A stretch of 64,000 nucleotides of DNA from assembly GCA_037074615.1 (NCBI GenBank), contig CM073542.1, forward strand, positions 20,531,568-20,595,567, in the 5' to 3' direction. The notes beneath the pieces were generated by a model. That model made no database searches, was not told the DNA's origin, and saw nothing but the letters and a program-made list of their open reading frames with translations. Origin of the DNA: Leucaena leucocephala (Eukaryota > Streptophyta > Magnoliopsida > Fabales > Fabaceae). Made by a program: the position numbers and the translations under genes. Each line of letters begins with the position of its first letter. Position 1 is the first letter of the stretch. Shown one piece after another: positions 60,445 to 64,000 of this stretch.

Positions 60445-63400
60445 ATGGAAATAGAGCAAGACACTGCTGTGGCCTCCTGTAATGGAGGCAGAAGTAATGA
60501 GAAGAGAGGATTGCATCTGGTGTGGGAAGATTTAGCTGTGGTGGTTCCAAACTTTGGCAATGGACATACCAAGAGGTTGCTTGATAGGTTGAGTGGATTT
60601 GCGGAGCCTAACAGAATCATGGCCATCATGGGACCTTCTGGTTCTGGCAAATCCACTCTCCTTGATGCTTTGGCAGGTCTATCTCTCTCTATACTTTTCT
60701 CTCCTTCCTGTCTCCCATTGTGTGTGTTTGTTTGTGTACAAGATGCTTCAAGCTTTTGTGTTTCATCAGTTGTTTGTTCATGCAAAGCAACATAACTTTA
60801 ATCTGGTTTTACATCAAAGCAAGTTTCTTTATTCTTTCTGTGTACTATACACATGCTTGGACTGCATCAAAATGCTTCTTCTTGCTTTCCTCCTTTGATA
60901 GCTCTTGCTTTTCTCCGCTTATATCAAAACATGTTCCTTTATGCTTCTGTGTACTGCACATTCACAATACAAAGAAAAAGGTGCCCATCTGTATACATCT
61001 GTAGCAATAAAACTTGTTTCTTTATTTTCTTGTCTTTCTGCTTTTATGCAGAAAAACTTCATTGGCATGATCTTTGTGTTACTCAACTGGTTGTTGACAT
61101 TTAATCACAATATTACAGTTCTAATCTAACCCCTTTATGTGTGGGGTCTGTTTCCTTTGTTCCATCTTAAAGACAATGGGTAGGTTCATTAGTATTTAGT
61201 ACGTTGAGGGTTGAGTGTCAGAATAAAGAATTCTAGGTCACTTCTTCGAAGAGTTTTTACCTGTTACATATTTAATATACAAGAGAGATTATTTTCTTTG
61301 GCTTTCCATGGCTGAAAGGGATAAGTTATGCCCGTACAAAGAAAAATGCAAATCAATGCGTGTACCATATTTTTATTCAAAGAAACATCTTCCTGGTACA
61401 AAGTTGAAGGTCTTGCAGAATATTTTGCCCATTAAAGTAAGACAAAAATATAGACTAATGAAGCCATTATAGTGAAATGCTTTACTTCTTCTTCACAACC
61501 TATGAAGCTGCAACTGAACACTTCTGAACCTTGTTTCAAAGACAACATATTTCAAATTACAACTAGTGTCATGTTAATCAGTTTTTTATTTTTTTTTAAT
61601 TGTATGAATAAACTTCTTTGAAGGATTTTTCAGTAAATGAATCTGGAGTTCTGGAAATGTTGCAGGTAGGCTTCCTGGAAATGTTGTCATGACAGGGCAT
61701 GTTCTTTTAAATGGAAAGAAGAGAGTAGGCCATGGAGTTAAAGTAAATTGAACTAAAATTTGTCTCAGTTTAGTTTATTTTATTTGAGAAATTCCCTAAA
61801 AAAACTCTTTTTTCCCCCTCTTCTCTGCAATTTTCAGGCTTATGTGACCCAAGAAGACATATTGTTGGGAACATTAACAGTGAGAGAAACAATATCTTAC
61901 TCAGCAAAACTTAGGCTTCCAAGCAGCATGACAAAAGAAGAGGTGAATGACATAGTGGAAGGAACAATTATGGAAATGGGTCTTCAACAATGTGCCGATA
62001 GGCCAATTGGGAATTGGCACTTGAGAGGAATAAGTGGTGGGGAAAAGAAAAGACTAAGCATAGCACTTGAGATCCTAACAAGACCTTCTCTTTTGTTTCT
62101 TGATGAACCTACCAGTGGACTTGATAGTGCCTCTGCATTTTTTGTTGTTCAAACTCTGAGAAATATCGCACATGATGGAAGAACTGTTATCTCCTCCATA
62201 CATCAACCAAGCAGTGAAGTTTTTGCGCTCTTTGATGATCTCTTCCTTCTCTCTGGTGGTCAAACTGTGTTCTTTGGAGCAGCTAAAATGGCAGTTGAGG
62301 TGCATTTATTGTTCTTCCTTGGATATTTGTTCTTGTTTTTGTCGGGTTTTGCTTTTTAGAGTAACCACTTTTTCAGGCTAAAGATAGAGTAACTACTTCT
62401 GTTCATTGCATTAATTGTGATAAATAATTTAGAAAGAAAGGTCAGTAGATCAAATAAATGTTCATGTATCTTGGTCTTCACAAGCACAAATCCATGCATA
62501 CGTTCATGATTTATTGGTAAGTCTTAAATATGTCTTTATGAATAATAAATGGGATTGAAACTTAGGACAGATTTTAATAGGAGAATGAAATTGATCATAC
62601 AGGAATATACCCACAAAGACTGGGAGATTATTTTACAGAAATTCATTTTAGAAAAAAAAAACGATACTTAAATTATATTTTGTGAGTTGTGATGCTTTCT
62701 GTTCAACTTTAATAAAATTACGTGGGTATCATTTTTATTTTTAAAACCTATATAATCTCTCATATAAAAAGTAAATTTACCAAATTTCTCCTAAATATTT
62801 CAGAGTTTATACAGACTTCCCTGTAGTTTCTAAACTCTGTTTAAATCTCTATAAATATATATATAGTAAATTATACATATCTCTCTTGAGTTTTACTGAA
62901 AATACACAATCTCTCCTTGAGGAGATTTGCATATATTTGGCAAATAGAGTGAAGGTATATGCAATTTAAATAAAAATAAAAGGGAGCTTGTGTAATTTAC
63001 TTTTTGCCTTGAGATAGTTCTATGTAAGCTTGGAAAATATTGGGGAACTTGTGCAATTTTTAACAAAATTTGGAGCCTCGGTTTTGAAAATAGGGGGAAA
63101 GCTTATGCGTATTTATTGCAATTTAAGAAAAGTCCACGTCTTTTTTTTTTTGGAATAAAACATGCTAACTTTTTTTATTGACCCGATTATACAGTTCTTT
63201 GCCAAAGCAGGATTTCCATGTCCAAGTAGAAGAAATCCATCAGATCACTTCCTTCGTTGTGTTAATGCAGATTTTGATTCAGTCACCATGGCCATGGTGG
63301 CTTCTCAGAAAATACCTGTATGTATGTCCAAAAAACATTTGGGCTTCATTATTATTATTATTATTCTTGCAAAAATACTCTTGGCCTGAAATACAACACT

Positions 63401-63618
63401 TTGGTGGAAAATGGATTTTATGTTTACTGCTATGAAATGATTTTCTCTCCCAACAAATTGTTAATACTCTCACTCATGTTATCCTAATGAACTTTTGGTG
63501 AATTCAGGAACAGCATAATTTATCAACTGCAGAAATAAAAGCAATACTCGTTGAGAAATACCAATGGTCAGAATATGCTGCCACAGCAAGATCAAGAATA
63601 AAAGAAATCTCAAACACT
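60445..63618 (+). CDS. ABCG15-like: ABCG half-size transporter, ABCG12/13/15 clade, paralogue 2 (3' part outside window)
   Basis: Five exons are visible: 60445-60676, 61666-61742, 61838-62299, 63195-63317 and 63508-63618. The next exon lies beyond the window end at 64000. The ATP-binding domain is complete: Walker A GPSGSGKST, Q-loop YVTQED, signature ISGGEKKRL, Walker B LLFLDEPTSGLD, H-loop SSIHQPS, then FPCPSRRNPSDHFLRCVNAD. Exons 3 and 4 have exactly the lengths of those in paralogue 1 (462 and 123 nt), and intron phases agree, so the pair arose by tandem duplication. The N-terminus is ten residues shorter (MEIEQDTAVASCNGGRSNEK) and exon 5 is 21 nt shorter, lacking the SSDPFMN-type stretch. 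The membrane domain is expected downstream and has not been seen. Probably a plasma-membrane lipid exporter like its neighbour. Confidence 0.92.
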
Positions 63619-64000
63619 GTAAGTAGCCTCAAATCTTGTCAATAGAACTTCACTTTTAGAGCCCCCAAGTCCCACAAAATACTACTCTAGCTTTTAACAT
63701 AAGAGCTACCTGACTAATTTGAGCTGATTAAAGAAGTTAAATATATTAATTATTTATAACAAATGTAATTTGATTTCCTAAAATATCCATGTGGAATGTT
63801 AAATTATATATTTAGTTTATAAGTTAGGTAAATTAGTTTAGAGAAAAATGATAAATGTAAGACAAAATGAATTGAAGTCTTATTTTTAGGGCTAAAACTA
63901 AACTCCCAACAAGTTCGTATATTTAGGACCTAAGGAGTAATACTTTGCATAGAACTTCACTTTTAGAGGTTCAGACTTTAAAAGTTGTTTTTCACTTGAT

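Noticed and set aside
1..64000. Search for CRISPR arrays, phage or bacterial operons, toxin-antitoxin pairs or viral integrations
   Set aside because: No such structure was seen; all recognisable genes are ordinary plant nuclear genes.

Overview
This is a stretch of plant nuclear DNA, almost certainly from a eudicot. It is AT-rich, with intron-split genes (GT...AG), two plant-type U6 snRNA genes under USE + TATA promoters, and many small non-autonomous transposons. No bacterial, viral or CRISPR-type features were seen. The species cannot be fixed from the sequence alone. Gene models were built by hand from reading frame, splice sites and family resemblance; each intact model closes in frame.

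Layout. (1) 1-6 kb: a lipid-transfer-protein remnant with a complete eight-cysteine core, then repeats. (2) 6.3-8.4 kb, minus strand: the GRAS-family regulator SCL3 (473 aa, one coding exon, probable 5'-UTR intron). (3) 8.7-19.4 kb: no recognisable gene; AT-rich DNA with MITEs, fold-back elements and tandem duplications. (4) 20.0-23.4 kb, plus strand: an eight-exon VOA1/Ac45-like V-ATPase accessory membrane protein (318 aa). (5) 24.7 kb: a very long ACAT microsatellite. (6) 25.9-40.2 kb: a duplicated block. Each copy carries a U6 snRNA gene and a broken cinnamoyl-CoA-reductase-like pseudogene. Between the copies, on the minus strand, lies an intact six-exon reductase gene (325 aa). The first copy is interrupted by an RTE-type LINE fragment and the second by a Harbinger-type MITE. 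(7) 40-45 kb: intergenic repeats. (8) 45.4-52.1 kb, plus strand: a complete nine-exon ABCG half-transporter (693 aa) of the ABCG12/13/15 clade. (9) 52-60 kb: intergenic, with a SINE and a GC-rich hAT-like element. (10) 60.4 kb to the end, plus strand: the first five exons of a second, tandem ABCG paralogue that runs off the window.

The protein genes do not form one pathway: SCL3 acts in gibberellin/root signalling, the VOA1-like protein at the V-ATPase or secretory membranes, the reductase on aldehyde or CoA-ester substrates, and the ABCG pair probably in cuticular or surface lipid export. What is most worth following up is structural: the U6/reductase block with its sharp change in similarity, the shared lesions of the two pseudogenes, and the nested transposons. 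I found no convincing new biological system.
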